This document shows, in pieces, positions 24,946 to 34,673 of a stretch of 64,000 nucleotides of DNA; positions within the stretch are counted from its first letter, which is position 1; every line of letters begins with the position of its first letter. The translations under genes and the position numbers were made by a program. The notes below the pieces were generated by a model that saw only the letters and a list, made by a program, of their open reading frames with translations, was not told the origin of the DNA and did not search any database. The DNA comes from JANSYL01 sp963921255 (GTDB taxonomy: Bacteria > Pseudomonadota > Alphaproteobacteria > Rhodobacterales > Rhodobacteraceae). The stretch is from NCBI GenBank assembly GCA_963921255.3, contig CAWUEW020000003.1, forward strand, positions 1,116,001-1,180,000, written 5' to 3'.

Positions 24946-25728
24946 CTACGCGGCGAGGTCCACCCAAACGGGCACGTGATCCGACGGTTTTTCGCGTCCC
25001 CGCACATGGGCATCAACCTGGAGATCCGTCATCAGATCGGCGGCTTGCGGGCTGAGCAGGACATGATCGATGCGAATGCCGTCGTTCCGATCCCATGCGC
25101 CTGCCTGATAGTCCCAGAACGTGTAGATCCCCGCAGCGGCATGGCGCGCGCGCAACCCCTCGGTCCAGCCTTGCGCCAGCAGACGACGGAACGCCGCGCG
25201 CGAGGGTGCCATGGCGAGTGCGTCCTTGCGCCAGGCCTCGGGGCGGGCGGCGTCTTCATCCTGGGGGATCACATTATAGTCGCCCATCATCACGACGGGC
25301 ATTTCGCTGGCCAGGAGGTTTTGCGCGTGGCGTTCCATCCGATCCATCCACGCAAGCTTGTAGTCGTATTTCGGACCGGGCGCCGGGTTCCCGTTGGGCA
25401 GGTACAGGCCGCAGATGCGCACCGCATGGCTGTCGCCGACGACCGTTGCCTCGATCCAGCGGGCCTGCACATCGTCCTCATCGCCGGGCAACCCGCGGGA
25501 CACATCTTCCAACGGGCGTTTCGACAGGATCGCAACCCCGTTGAAGCCTTTCTGGCCGTGGGTTTCGATGCTGTAGCCGCGATCTTCGAACATATCGCGC
25601 GGGAAGGCGTCGTCGACAGATTTGATTTCCTGCAAGACGGCTGCATCCGGCTGGGCTTCGTCCAGCCAATCGCCCAATGCGCCGATCCGCGCCTTGATTC
25701 CATTGATGTTGAACGTGGCGATCTTCAT
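24946..25728 (-). CDS. xthA: Exodeoxyribonuclease III
   Basis: The 260-residue endonuclease/exonuclease/phosphatase-fold protein starts MKIATFNINGIKAR, with catalytic Asn and, soon after, LQEIKSVDDAFP containing the metal-binding Glu. GDYNVIPQDEDAARP and SDHVPVWVDLAA carry the Asp/Asn and His of the active site. It acts in base-excision repair on abasic sites. ATG 25728 follows AGGGGGC. Confidence 0.93.
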   Translation of the reverse strand: MKIATFNINGIKARIGALGDWLDEAQPDAAVLQEIKSVDDAFPRDMFEDRGYSIETHGQKGFNGVAILSKRPLEDVSRGLPGDEDDVQARWIEATVVGDSHAVRICGLYLPNGNPAPGPKYDYKLAWMDRMERHAQNLLASEMPVVMMGDYNVIPQDEDAARPEAWRKDALAMAPSRAAFRRLLAQGWTEGLRARHAAAGIYTFWDYQAGAWDRNDGIRIDHVLLSPQAADLMTDLQVDAHVRGREKPSDHVPVWVDLAA

Positions 25729-25886
25729 GGCATGCCCCCTCTTTGCGCATAACTTGTGCCTGCCGCCGTGTCGAAAGCCAATCCCCGCCGATTGCCCGGT
25801 GTCGCAAAACATTCGCTTTTCATGCGCGCCCGGACGCCTAACCTGAGCGCACACACTGCAAAAAGACCCAATTCATCAGGACACCG

Positions 25887-26270
25887 ATGTTTCGCTTTCT
25901 ATTTCGATCCCGCACCTCAGAACCCGAAATCAAAACCCAACGGGAACAATTCGACAGCCTGGTCGAAGAGTTGAACGAAATGATCGCCGAACTGCCGGTG
26001 AAACCGCGGGTCTACATCGACCCGGAAACGGGCCAGATCGGCTTTGACAGCCCCGAGCGGTTCTCGGATGAAACATTGGCCCTGCCAAACCCGGACAGCG
26101 CGAAAACCGACGCTGATGCACCCGCGCCCGAAGCCAGCCCTGCGCCGGCGGCCCGTGACAAGACAACCGAAGGCGATGCCGTTGCCAAACCCAAAAGCCC
26201 GACGCCGCGACCGCCGGTTCCCCGCGCGCCGCAGCCCAACGTCCCCACGCCGCGGCCTCCCGCGGGATAG
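25887..26270 (+). CDS. Unrecognised protein with Pro-rich tail
   Basis: The 127-residue product begins MFRFLFRSRTSEPEIKTQRE, has a predicted helix (FDSLVEELNEMIAELPVKP) and a VYIDPETGQIGFDSPERFSDETL stretch, then a low-complexity Ala/Pro/Lys tail ending in TPRPPVPRAPQPNVPTPRPP. No signal peptide or membrane helix is clear. CAGGA precedes ATG 25887. I do not recognise a family; the tail looks disordered. It is convergent with erpA. Confidence 0.65.
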   Translation: MFRFLFRSRTSEPEIKTQREQFDSLVEELNEMIAELPVKPRVYIDPETGQIGFDSPERFSDETLALPNPDSAKTDADAPAPEASPAPAARDKTTEGDAVAKPKSPTPRPPVPRAPQPNVPTPRPPAG

Positions 26271-26292
26271 GGCGCGGCCCACTGTCAGTGGC

Positions 26293-26631
26293 TTACATGG
26301 AGAAGGATGTCCCGCACCCGCAGGACGACGTGGCGTTCGGATTGTCGATCGTGAACCGGGCGCCGATCAGTTCTTCGGTGAAATCTATCACGGCATCGGC
26401 CAAGAACGGCAACGAGACGCTGTCGACCACGACTTTCTGTCCGCCGCCTTCGAGCACCAAATCGTCATCCGCAGGCTCATCAAGCTTGATCTCGTACTGA
26501 AAGCCCGAGCAACCGCCGCCCTCGACCGCGACACGCAGCGCCTTTTCTTCTCCGCTGGCTTCGTTGATCTCGGCCAAGCGCGCAAACGCACGTTCGGTCA
26601 CCTGAGGGGGAACAGTTAGGGTCAGCGACAT
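26293..26631 (-). CDS. erpA: Iron-sulfur cluster insertion protein, ErpA/IscA type
   Basis: The 112-residue A-type carrier has the three cluster-binding cysteines: Cys41 in GGGCSGFQYE and Cys104/Cys106 in SSCGCGTSF. It delivers clusters to apo-enzymes. ATG 26631 gives the usual length; longer in-frame extensions run into the promoter region shared with the divergent dGTPase-like gene. This divergent pair is a familiar arrangement in Rhodobacteraceae, supporting erpA rather than a suf-operon paralogue. Confidence 0.88.
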   Translation of the reverse strand: MSLTLTVPPQVTERAFARLAEINEASGEEKALRVAVEGGGCSGFQYEIKLDEPADDDLVLEGGGQKVVVDSVSLPFLADAVIDFTEELIGARFTIDNPNATSSCGCGTSFSM

Positions 26632-26820
26632 TGTCGGCTCCGAAGAAACGTCCTGGATCACAAATATAGGCGCGTCGCCATGCGGCCTCAATAGAACGCA
26701 CCGGCGCGGATTGGAAATTTGCGCACGGGACACGGGATTTCCTATGGAAACTGAGGCTTTGCAGGTTTCGGCCGTGCCATGTATGCAGGCCAGGACCGAC
26801 AGCCGCACAAGGCCATGAAG

Positions 26821-27957
26821 ATGCGCGCCGCTTTTGCCTGTGATCCCGCCCAAAGCCGTGGTCGCCTCGTTCCCGAACCGGAAAGCGCGTTTCGATCACC
26901 GTTTCAACGTGATCGCGACCGGATTATCCACGCGTCTGCCTTTCGACGCCTCAAGCACAAAACCCAGGTTTTCGTCGAGCATGAGGGCGATTATTTCCGC
27001 ACCCGCCTGACCCATTCCCTGGAGGTCGCCCAGGTCGCCCGCACCATGAGCCGCGCGTTGGGGCTGGATGAGGATCTGACCGAGGCCGTCGCGCTGGCCC
27101 ATGATCTGGGTCACCCGCCGTTTGGACATACGGGTGAGGACGCGTTGGAGCGGCTGATGGCGCCCTACGGCGGGTTCGATCACAACGCCCAGGCTTTGCG
27201 GATCGTGACGCATCTGGAACGGCACTATGCCAATTTTGACGGATTGAACCTGACCTGGGAAACCCTTGAAGGGCTGGCAAAGCACAACGGCCCGGTCCCG
27301 CAGCCGTGGCCTTGGGCGCTGGCCGAGGCGTGCGGCACGCTGGAGTTGGAGCTTTCGACCTTTGCCAGCGCCGAAGCGCAGGTCGCGGCCATCGCCGATG
27401 ATATCGCCTACAACCATCATGATTTGCATGACGGTCTGCGGGCCAGGCTTTTCACGATGGATGAATTGTCTGAGCTGCCGATCCTCAAGGCCTGCATCCG
27501 CGAGGTCGACGACCTGCATCCCGGGTTGGACCCGTCGCGCCGCAGACACGAAGCGCTGCGGCGCTTCTTCGGTGTGCTGGTCGAGGACGTTCTCGGCACG
27601 GCGACCGAGCGGCTTCAGATCCTAGCGCCGCAATCGCCCGCCGACATCCGCGCGGCCGGGCGCCCGATGGTGCAGTTTTCTGATGCGATGTTCGCAGATC
27701 TCAAGGTGGTGCGATCCTTCCTGTTCACCCGTATGTATCGCGCACCGTCCGTGCTGCGGATGCGCGAACAGGTGACGGCGGTGGTGGATGGGCTGTTCCC
27801 CAAGCTCATGGCACATCCCGAGTTGCTGCCGGCCGAATGGCAATTGAGCGACCGCCCCGACGCCACCGAAACCGAGCGCGCGCGCAACACCTGCGACTAT
27901 ATCGCGGGGATGACGGACCGGTTTGCGCAGTCGGTCTATGAACGGCTTGCCGACTGA
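26821..27957 (+). CDS. dgt: Deoxyguanosinetriphosphate triphosphohydrolase-like HD protein
   Basis: The 378-residue HD-superfamily enzyme has His65 in TRLTHSLEVAQVART, the HD pair in ALAHDLGHPPFGHTGEDAL (94-95) and DDIAYNHHDLHDG as the third metal block. It hydrolyses dGTP (or other dNTPs) to the nucleoside and triphosphate. I chose ATG 26821 with AAGG nine bases upstream; ATGs at 26779 and 26815 are alternatives. RDRDRIIHASAFRRLKHKTQVF is the conserved N-terminal block of the family. It is convergent with the GT61 gene. Confidence 0.88.
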   Translation: MRAAFACDPAQSRGRLVPEPESAFRSPFQRDRDRIIHASAFRRLKHKTQVFVEHEGDYFRTRLTHSLEVAQVARTMSRALGLDEDLTEAVALAHDLGHPPFGHTGEDALERLMAPYGGFDHNAQALRIVTHLERHYANFDGLNLTWETLEGLAKHNGPVPQPWPWALAEACGTLELELSTFASAEAQVAAIADDIAYNHHDLHDGLRARLFTMDELSELPILKACIREVDDLHPGLDPSRRRHEALRRFFGVLVEDVLGTATERLQILAPQSPADIRAAGRPMVQFSDAMFADLKVVRSFLFTRMYRAPSVLRMREQVTAVVDGLFPKLMAHPELLPAEWQLSDRPDATETERARNTCDYIAGMTDRFAQSVYERLAD

Positions 27958-27963
27958 AACGCG

Positions 27964-28914
27964 TCAGAGCGTTGCCAACGCCTTGTGAAGCGCCGCCTCG
28001 TCAATGGTTCGAAGCCGGTACGTGCCCCCACGCGGGCGCTTGCCGCGCAGCTCGACATAAGTTTGTCCACGGACGGTGCAGATCCCCTTCTGGAGCCAGG
28101 ACCGGAACCCGAGCGAGAGAACGGATTGGCAATTTGCCCCGTAGAGCGACCAGTGAAGTGCGGTGCCTTGCGGTCCGGCAAGGGCATCGGACCCGGCGAC
28201 AAGGCGCAACTGGGCGTCCAAATCAAGCTCCTGCAGATGGGCGGCCTCATAGCCATGCTCCGCAAAAATGGCCTCGATTCTGGGTTCGTCGACCACGCGC
28301 GGCGACCCTTGGACCCTCGTCCGGCTCAGGTAGTGTTTGATCCCGTCCGACGGGCGTCCCCAGATCCGATCGATGTCGTCGACGATCCAGTCGCTGTACC
28401 TGAATTTTTGTGCAAACGGCGCAGGCGGCATAATCAACGTGTCAGCGATGACGGGCTCGGTGACAAAATGCAGATCATCCACGTCCAGACCGAGTTTGCC
28501 GAAAAAGTACTTCAAATGATGATCATGCCGCGCCTTCCAGGCGACCGGGTCAATCTGATTGTGGCTATGCGCCAGGATGGGCAGGTCAGGATAGGTTTTC
28601 TTGGCGCGCGCGACGGCAAGAAGATTGGGCAGGCTTTCGGTGATGAAGTGTCCGAACCACCCAAAAATCAGCCCCCCGTATATATGGGCGCCCGGCAGCG
28701 GGCGGGCGTCGCTTGGCGGACGGCGTGATTGATAGGCATAGGTCGTGTCGAGCGACATCAACACCGGGTGGGTCTTGATTTTCCGACCCGTCGCATCGTG
28801 GATCCCGTAATGCGTCAGCACCCGCGCGGGTTGCCCCCGGTGCCGACGCACCGGTGTCAGGGTGACTTGTTCGAGAACTCTCAAATGAACCCGCCCGCGC
28901 GTGGAAACTGGCAT
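27964..28914 (-). CDS. Glycosyltransferase family 61-like protein
   Basis: The 316-residue protein (from ATG 28914; a GTG at 28944 is an alternative and neither has a strong ribosome site) carries GHFITESLPNLLAVARAKKTYPDLPIL, the typical GT61/DUF563 block, and near the C-terminus AGPQGTALHWSLYGANCQSVLSL, equivalent to the G-ahGA-l--mlf motif. The family transfers pentoses or other sugars to glycans; in bacteria the acceptor is usually a surface polysaccharide. It sits as a lone surface-glycan gene between housekeeping genes. Confidence 0.75.
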   Translation of the reverse strand: MPVSTRGRVHLRVLEQVTLTPVRRHRGQPARVLTHYGIHDATGRKIKTHPVLMSLDTTYAYQSRRPPSDARPLPGAHIYGGLIFGWFGHFITESLPNLLAVARAKKTYPDLPILAHSHNQIDPVAWKARHDHHLKYFFGKLGLDVDDLHFVTEPVIADTLIMPPAPFAQKFRYSDWIVDDIDRIWGRPSDGIKHYLSRTRVQGSPRVVDEPRIEAIFAEHGYEAAHLQELDLDAQLRLVAGSDALAGPQGTALHWSLYGANCQSVLSLGFRSWLQKGICTVRGQTYVELRGKRPRGGTYRLRTIDEAALHKALATL

Positions 28915-29072
28915 CAATCGCCCGGGATTGGGCGGTGGGCCCACGGATAGGGATGTTTGTCAGGGCGTTCAAGCAACGACGGCCGCTGCTGCGCACCTCA
29001 AACAGCAAGCCCAATTGACCGTGGCCCGCACCATGATACACCCCGCGCGAAGAAAGCTGAGGACATCACGCC

Positions 29073-30800
29073 GTGAACCCGTTTGCCGTCATTCGCACTG
29101 CCGTTTTGAACGCCCTGGAAACCCTGACCGAAGACGGTGTTCTGCCCGCCGGTCTGGAAACCCGCAATGTCACGGTCGAGCCGCCTCGCGATCCGGCCCA
29201 TGGGGACATGGCGACGAACGCCGCGATGGTGCTTGCGAAACCCGCGGGCATGAAGCCGCGGGATATCGCCACCGCCCTGGCGGACAAGCTTGCCGAGGAC
29301 GAGCGGATCGCAAGTGCCGAGGTGGCGGGGCCGGGCTTCCTCAACCTGCGCCTGTCGGTCCAAAGCTGGCAAGCCCAGGTGACCGCGATCCTCGACGCTG
29401 GCGCGGACTACGGGCGCAGCACGCTTGGCCAAGGCCGGAAGGTGAATGTCGAGTATGTCTCGGCCAACCCGACCGGACCTCTCCATGTCGGACACACCCG
29501 CGGGGCCGTCTTCGGGGACGCGCTGGCCAGCCTGCTGGCGGCGGCCGGATACGAGGTCACGCGCGAATACTACATCAATGACGGGGGCGCGCAGGTCGAT
29601 GTGCTCGCCCGGTCCGTTTATCTGCGCTACCTTGAAGCCCATGGGCAGGAGGTTGCGTTCGAGGACGGAACCTATCCCGGCGACTACCTCATCGACGTGG
29701 GCGAGGCCCTGAAAGCCAAGGTCGGCGACGCCTATCTCGATCAGGACGAAGGGGTCTGGCTGGCGCCCATCCGCGAATTCGCGACCGAGGCGATGATGGA
29801 CCTGATCCGGGTGGATCTGGCCGCCCTTGGCGTCGAAATGGACAAGTTCTACAGCGAAAAATCGCTCTACGGGATGGGCCGGATCGAGGCCGCGATCGAG
29901 GATTTGCGCGGCAAGGGCTTGATCTACGAAGGCGTTTTGGAGCCGCCGAAGGGCAAAAAACCCGAAGATTGGGAGCCGCGGGTTCAGACCCTGTTCAAAA
30001 GCACCGAACATGGCGATGACGTGGATCGGCCGTTGCAGAAATCCGATGGAAACTGGACTTACTTCGCGCCCGACATCGCGTATCACTACGACAAGATCAC
30101 CCGGGGCTATGACGCGCTGATTGACGTGTTTGGCGCGGACCATGGCGGCTATGTCAAACGGATGAAAGCCGCTGTGTCGGCCCTGTCGGACGGGCAGGTG
30201 CCGCTCGACATCAAGCTGACCCAATTGGTCAAGCTCAAGCGCGGGGATGAGGAGCTGAAGATGTCCAAACGGGCAGGGACGTTTGTCACCCTGCGCGATG
30301 TGGTGGACATGGTCGGACCGGACGTCACCCGGTTCGTGATGCTGACCCGGAAGAACGATGCGCCGCTCGACTTTGACGTCGAAAAGGTCCTGGAACAGTC
30401 CAAGGACAACCCGGTGTTCTACGTGCAGTATGCGCATGCCCGCATCCAATCCGTGCTGCGCAAGGCCGCCGATCTCGGCCTTGACGAGGCCCCGGACGAT
30501 CTGTCGGCCATCGCGGACCCGGCGGAGTTGGCCCTTGTTGCGAAACTGGCCGAGTATCCGCGCCTGATCGAGATTGCGGCCGATGCGAACGAACCGCACC
30601 GCGTGGCCTTCTATCTCTACGATTTGGCCAGCGCCTTCCATGCGTTGTGGAACAAAGGCAACGCCGAACCGCATCTGCGCTTCGTTCAGGAGGACGATCC
30701 GGCCACAACGCAAGCAAAACTTGCACTGATTCGTTCCGTCGCGATTGTTATTTCCAACGGTCTTGGTATCTTGGGTGTCGTACCGGTCGATAAAATGTGA
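29073..30800 (+). CDS. argS: Arginyl-tRNA synthetase
   Basis: The 575-residue class I synthetase has the HIGH box as PLHVGHTRGAVFGDAL near residue 134 and the KMSK loop as KMSKRAG near 396. The N-terminal Add1 domain (MNPFAVIRTAVLNALETL) and the C-terminal anticodon-binding helical domain are complete. Start is GTG 29073, with TGAGGA upstream. It heads a run of same-strand genes to scpB. Confidence 0.96.
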   Translation: MNPFAVIRTAVLNALETLTEDGVLPAGLETRNVTVEPPRDPAHGDMATNAAMVLAKPAGMKPRDIATALADKLAEDERIASAEVAGPGFLNLRLSVQSWQAQVTAILDAGADYGRSTLGQGRKVNVEYVSANPTGPLHVGHTRGAVFGDALASLLAAAGYEVTREYYINDGGAQVDVLARSVYLRYLEAHGQEVAFEDGTYPGDYLIDVGEALKAKVGDAYLDQDEGVWLAPIREFATEAMMDLIRVDLAALGVEMDKFYSEKSLYGMGRIEAAIEDLRGKGLIYEGVLEPPKGKKPEDWEPRVQTLFKSTEHGDDVDRPLQKSDGNWTYFAPDIAYHYDKITRGYDALIDVFGADHGGYVKRMKAAVSALSDGQVPLDIKLTQLVKLKRGDEELKMSKRAGTFVTLRDVVDMVGPDVTRFVMLTRKNDAPLDFDVEKVLEQSKDNPVFYVQYAHARIQSVLRKAADLGLDEAPDDLSAIADPAELALVAKLAEYPRLIEIAADANEPHRVAFYLYDLASAFHALWNKGNAEPHLRFVQEDDPATTQAKLALIRSVAIVISNGLGILGVVPVDKM

Positions 30801-30900
30801 GGCGTAAGACCTGACAAGCGGCCGGGCAGTTTGAGGATAAACCCGGCCGGACCCGCCCAGAACATGGCGTGCCGTGCCCCGGGATGAGGCAAGGGCAGTC

Positions 30901-31932
30901 ATGGCAGAAATCGATTATTTCGATGATCCTTCCGCCTATGGGCGCCGTTCGCAGCCTGCGAGCGGATATAGCTATGGGCATCCGGACGATCCTTACGACA
31001 CCGACGATCCCGGCGGATCGCGCTTCGGTGTGCTGGTCAACTGGGCGGGCGCGTTGGTATCGCTTGGTCTGGTGGTCGGCATGGGCGTGTGGGCCTGGCA
31101 ACTGACGACACGCGATGTCTCCGGCGTGCCGGTGATCGAGGCGCTGGAAGGTCCGATGCGCGTGGCGCCCGAAGATCCCGGCGGCGCGCAGGCGCCGCAC
31201 CAGGGGCTGGCGGTCAACCGGATCGCGGAAGGCGAAGCCGCAGAGGCTGTCCCGGATCAACTGGCCTTGGCGCCCGCACCCGTGGGGTTGGATGACGTCG
31301 CCCCCATCGTGGCGCCCGACCCGGCCCCTGAGGCGGCTGCCACGCCGCGGACAGGATTGCCGGCTGATGTGAATGCGGAAACCCAAGCGTTGATTGAGCG
31401 CCTGTTGGAGCGAGGCAGCGCCTTGGACACCGGACCGATTACGCCTCCGGCCCCGATCGAGGAACCGACAGCCGCCGCTGAAACCGCCACCAGCAGTTCC
31501 GTGGCCAGCCCGCAGGTCACGGTTATTCCCGCCAGCGTCCCGGGCGTTAGCCGGTCCCTGCGCCCTGTGGTGCGCCCGACCGCGGCAACCGCACCCGACG
31601 TCGCGCTTGAAATCACGAACGGGGAAAGCCCGGGCGCCGCTGTCGCGCCGGGGTCTGAAATTGCGCCACAGGATCTTCCTGTGGGAACCCGCCTGGTCCA
31701 GCTCGGCGCGTTCGACAGCCCTGAGATCGCGCGCTCCGAATGGGAGCGTCTTTCGGATCGCTTCCCGGATTTTCTGGCCGGTCGGGCCCGCGTGATTGAA
31801 GAGGCACGCTCGGGGGGGCAGGCCTTCTATCGCCTGCGGGCCCACGGGTTTGATGATCTGGCCGCCGCGCGCCGGTTCTGCACGGCGCTTGTCGCTCAGG
31901 GCGCGGCCTGCATCCCCGTCACGGTGCGATAG
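30901..31932 (+). CDS. SPOR-domain membrane protein
   Basis: The 343-residue protein has a short acidic/Tyr-rich cytoplasmic N-terminus, one membrane helix (NWAGALVSLGLVVGMGVWAW, about 41-60), a long Ala/Pro-rich periplasmic linker, and a C-terminal SPOR domain (TRLVQLGAFDSPEIARSEWERL to the end) that binds denuded peptidoglycan at the septum. Start ATG 30901 has AAGGG upstream. The stop is one base before nagZ, so cell-wall binding and cell-wall recycling are co-transcribed. Confidence 0.9.
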   Translation: MAEIDYFDDPSAYGRRSQPASGYSYGHPDDPYDTDDPGGSRFGVLVNWAGALVSLGLVVGMGVWAWQLTTRDVSGVPVIEALEGPMRVAPEDPGGAQAPHQGLAVNRIAEGEAAEAVPDQLALAPAPVGLDDVAPIVAPDPAPEAAATPRTGLPADVNAETQALIERLLERGSALDTGPITPPAPIEEPTAAAETATSSSVASPQVTVIPASVPGVSRSLRPVVRPTAATAPDVALEITNGESPGAAVAPGSEIAPQDLPVGTRLVQLGAFDSPEIARSEWERLSDRFPDFLAGRARVIEEARSGGQAFYRLRAHGFDDLAAARRFCTALVAQGAACIPVTVR

Positions 31933-31933
31933 C

Positions 31934-32941
31934 GTGCAAGCCGGGGCGGCCGCCATCCTCGGATGTGCCGGGCCACGCCTGCATCCCGATGAAGCCCGGT
32001 TCTTTGCCGACGCGCAGCCGTTTGGCTTCATCCTTTTCGCGCGCAATGTCGAAACACCCGACCAGGTCGCGGCCTTGGTCGCCGATCTACGGACGTCCGT
32101 GGGCTGGCACGCCCCCATCCTGATCGACCAGGAAGGCGGTCGTGTGCAACGCCTTCTCGGGCCGCATTGGCGGGCGTGGCGTCCCCCTTTGGACCACGTC
32201 ACATCGTCCAAGGATGCCGCGCGTGCCATGTATCTGCGTGCACGCTTGATCGCCGTGGAATTGCAGGCGCTTGGGATCGACGTGAACTGCATTCCAACCG
32301 CCGATGTGGCGCGCGACGACACGCACCCGTTTCTACGCAATCGTCTGTATGGGTCATCGCCCGAGGTCGTGGCGGACCTGTCACTCGCCACGGCTCGGGG
32401 ATTGATGGACGGCGGTGTTCTCCCAGTTGTCAAACACTTGCCGGGTCACGGGGCCGCAACGGTGGACAGCCACCATGACCTGCCGCGCGTGTCGCTATCA
32501 CGGGACACGTTGGATGCCGTCGACTTTGCCGCCTTTCGCCCGCTCGGCGCGCTGCCGCTCGGGATGTCGGCGCATGTTGTCTTCGACGCGATCGATCCAG
32601 AGGCGCCCGCAACCCTGTCGAAGACGGCGATCCGCGTCATCCGGGACGAGATCGGCTTTGATGGCGTGTTGATGACGGATGACCTCTCCATGAATGCGTT
32701 GCCGGGTGGGATTGGGGAACGCGCGGCGGCCGCGCGCGCGGCGGGCTGTGATCTGATCCTGCATTGCAATGGCAAGCGCCCCGAGATGGAGGCCGTTGTG
32801 TCAAACTGCGGGGTTCTGAGGGGCGCGTCTGCGGACCGGTGCGCCCGCGCCCTGGCAGCCCGATCCGACCCGGACCCCATTGACATCCAAGCCGCCGAGG
32901 CCGACCTTTCCGACCTCTTGAACGGAGCGGTTTATGTCTGA
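31934..32941 (+). CDS. nagZ: Beta-N-acetylhexosaminidase
   Basis: The 335-residue GH3 enzyme starts at GTG 31934, one base after the SPOR gene. The catalytic loop KHLPGHGAATVDSHHDLP (about 167-184) carries the Asp-His pair unique to NagZ, and MTDDLSM carries the nucleophile Asp. DQEGGRVQRL is the substrate block. It removes N-acetylglucosamine from anhydro-muropeptides during wall recycling. Its end overlaps the scpA start by eight bases. Confidence 0.93.
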   Translation: MQAGAAAILGCAGPRLHPDEARFFADAQPFGFILFARNVETPDQVAALVADLRTSVGWHAPILIDQEGGRVQRLLGPHWRAWRPPLDHVTSSKDAARAMYLRARLIAVELQALGIDVNCIPTADVARDDTHPFLRNRLYGSSPEVVADLSLATARGLMDGGVLPVVKHLPGHGAATVDSHHDLPRVSLSRDTLDAVDFAAFRPLGALPLGMSAHVVFDAIDPEAPATLSKTAIRVIRDEIGFDGVLMTDDLSMNALPGGIGERAAAARAAGCDLILHCNGKRPEMEAVVSNCGVLRGASADRCARALAARSDPDPIDIQAAEADLSDLLNGAVYV

Positions 32942-33734
32942 CACGCCGATCGCGGCGAACACGGAAGCGGATTGGGATGCCGTCGCCTCGCGGCGCGCGG
33001 CCGAAGCGCTGATCGTGGATGTGGACGGGTTCGAAGGCCCGCTTGATCTGCTGTTGACCATGGGGCGGTCGCAGAAGGTCGATCTGCGGAAAATCTCGAT
33101 CCTTCAGCTGACGGAACAGTATCTGGCCTTCATCGAAGAGGCGCGCGCGCTTCGGATCGAGCTTGCGGCCGATTACCTTGTGATGGCCGCTTGGCTGGCC
33201 TTCCTGAAATCGCGCTTGCTGTTGCCACCCGACCCGTCCGACGAGGGACCCAGTCGCGAAGAACTCGCCGCGCATCTGGCCTTCCAGCTGGAGCGTTTGG
33301 CGGCGATGCGCGATTGCGCGGCCAAGCTGATGGCCCGCGACCGCCTGATGCGCGACCGCTTCCCGCGCGGGGAAGAACAGGAGATGACCACGGCGCGTCG
33401 GATCACCTATACGGCGGGGCTGTTGGATCTGATGCAGGCCTATGCCCGCATTCGGACCCGCGACGATTTCCGCCCCTATGTCATGGATCGCGACGCCGTG
33501 ATGACCATGGAGCAGGCATTGGACCGGCTTCGCGACCAGATCGGCTTTGCCGGGGCGTGGACCGACTTGATGCAGTTCTTGCCCGAAGGCTGGCAGCTGG
33601 ATCCGAAAAAGCGCCGCTCGGCGACGGCGGCCAACTTTGCGGCCGCGTTGGAGTTGGCGAAGGCGGGAAAAGCTGCCATCCGTCAGTCGGAGACGTTTGC
33701 CCCGATTGAGCTGCGCAGGACCGATACAGAATGA
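32934..33734 (+). CDS. scpA: Segregation and condensation protein A
   Basis: The 266-residue kleisin has VDVDGFEGPLDLLLTMGRSQKVDL near residues 24-47, the signature of ScpA, and AAWLAFLKSRLLLP. It bridges Smc heads with ScpB to condense the chromosome. ATG 32934 lies within the end of nagZ, and its TGA overlaps scpB's ATG. Confidence 0.94.
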   Translation: MSDTPIAANTEADWDAVASRRAAEALIVDVDGFEGPLDLLLTMGRSQKVDLRKISILQLTEQYLAFIEEARALRIELAADYLVMAAWLAFLKSRLLLPPDPSDEGPSREELAAHLAFQLERLAAMRDCAAKLMARDRLMRDRFPRGEEQEMTTARRITYTAGLLDLMQAYARIRTRDDFRPYVMDRDAVMTMEQALDRLRDQIGFAGAWTDLMQFLPEGWQLDPKKRRSATAANFAAALELAKAGKAAIRQSETFAPIELRRTDTE

Positions 33735-34378
33735 CCGACACGCCGGAAACCGCCGACAGCAGCCTGTTCCGCGCGCCACCGTTGGCAGAGCAGGAACGCA
33801 TGGTCGAAGCGATGCTCTTCGCGTCCGCAGGGCCGCTGAGCTTGAAGGAAATGGGCGATCGCATGCCGCACGGGTCGGACCCGGCCGAGGCGATGCAGCT
33901 TTTGCGCAAACGCTATGAAGGCCGCGGCGTTCAGATCACGCGGGTGGGCGATGCCTGGGCGCTGCGCACCGCGTCAGATCTGGGCTTCCTGATGGCGCGC
34001 GAGGCGGTTGAGACCCGGAAACTCAGCCGCGCGGCCATCGAGACCTTGGCCATTGTGGCCTACCACCAGCCCGTCACCCGCGCCGAGATCGAGGAAATCC
34101 GGGGCGTCTCGGTCAGCCGGGGCACTGTGGATCAGTTGATCGACCTCGAATGGGTCAAATTCGGACGACGCAAGATGACGCCGGGGCGCCCCGTGACCTA
34201 TGTCGTGACCCAGTCCTTCCTCGATCATTTCGGCCTCGAAAGCGCCCGCGATTTGCCGGGTCTCAAGGAATTGCGTGAAGCCGGGCTGCTCGAAAGTCGG
34301 CCGCCGGACGACGGAGAGGACGCCGAAGACCGCGACCCCAACACCGGCGACATGTTTGAAGACGACCCGGAAGCCTGA
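33731..34378 (+). CDS. scpB: Segregation and condensation protein B
   Basis: The 215-residue protein has two winged-helix domains; LSRAAIETLAIVAYHQPVTRAEIEEIRGV is the diagnostic ScpB block, followed by GRPVTYVVTQSFLDHFGLESARDLPGL. The C-terminus is acidic (DDGEDAEDRDPNTGDMFEDD), likely disordered. ATGA overlap with scpA shows translational coupling. Confidence 0.94.
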   Translation: MTDTPETADSSLFRAPPLAEQERMVEAMLFASAGPLSLKEMGDRMPHGSDPAEAMQLLRKRYEGRGVQITRVGDAWALRTASDLGFLMAREAVETRKLSRAAIETLAIVAYHQPVTRAEIEEIRGVSVSRGTVDQLIDLEWVKFGRRKMTPGRPVTYVVTQSFLDHFGLESARDLPGLKELREAGLLESRPPDDGEDAEDRDPNTGDMFEDDPEA

Positions 34379-34472
34379 ATTTCGCCGCAAATCCTCTATA
34401 TCTTGGTGCAGGACCGCCTCCGACCAACGCGGGGGCCTCGACAACGCCCGAACAACCGAAGGCATAGACCCG

Positions 34473-34673
34473 ATGGATCAGATCATTCGCATGGTGACCC
34501 GCATGTTTATGCGGCAGGCGATCAACAAAGGTGTCGACGTTGCGACCAAGCGCATGGCGCGTGGGACCACCCGCGAGGAAGACATGACGCCGGAACAGCG
34601 CGCGACCGTGAACAAGAACGCACAGCGCATGCGTCAGATGACCCGCATGGGCCGTCGGATCGGGCGTTTCTAA
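34473..34673 (+). CDS. Small basic protein, Met/Arg-rich, unrecognised
   Basis: The 66-residue product starts MDQIIRMVTRMFMRQAINKG and ends KNAQRMRQMTRMGRRIGRF. It is strongly basic with regularly spaced Met and Arg, and could form amphipathic helices on membranes or nucleic acid. GAAGG precedes ATG 34473. I believe similar small proteins occur next to scpB in relatives, but cannot check. It overlaps the convergent MFS gene by four bases at their stops. Confidence 0.7.
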   Translation: MDQIIRMVTRMFMRQAINKGVDVATKRMARGTTREEDMTPEQRATVNKNAQRMRQMTRMGRRIGRF

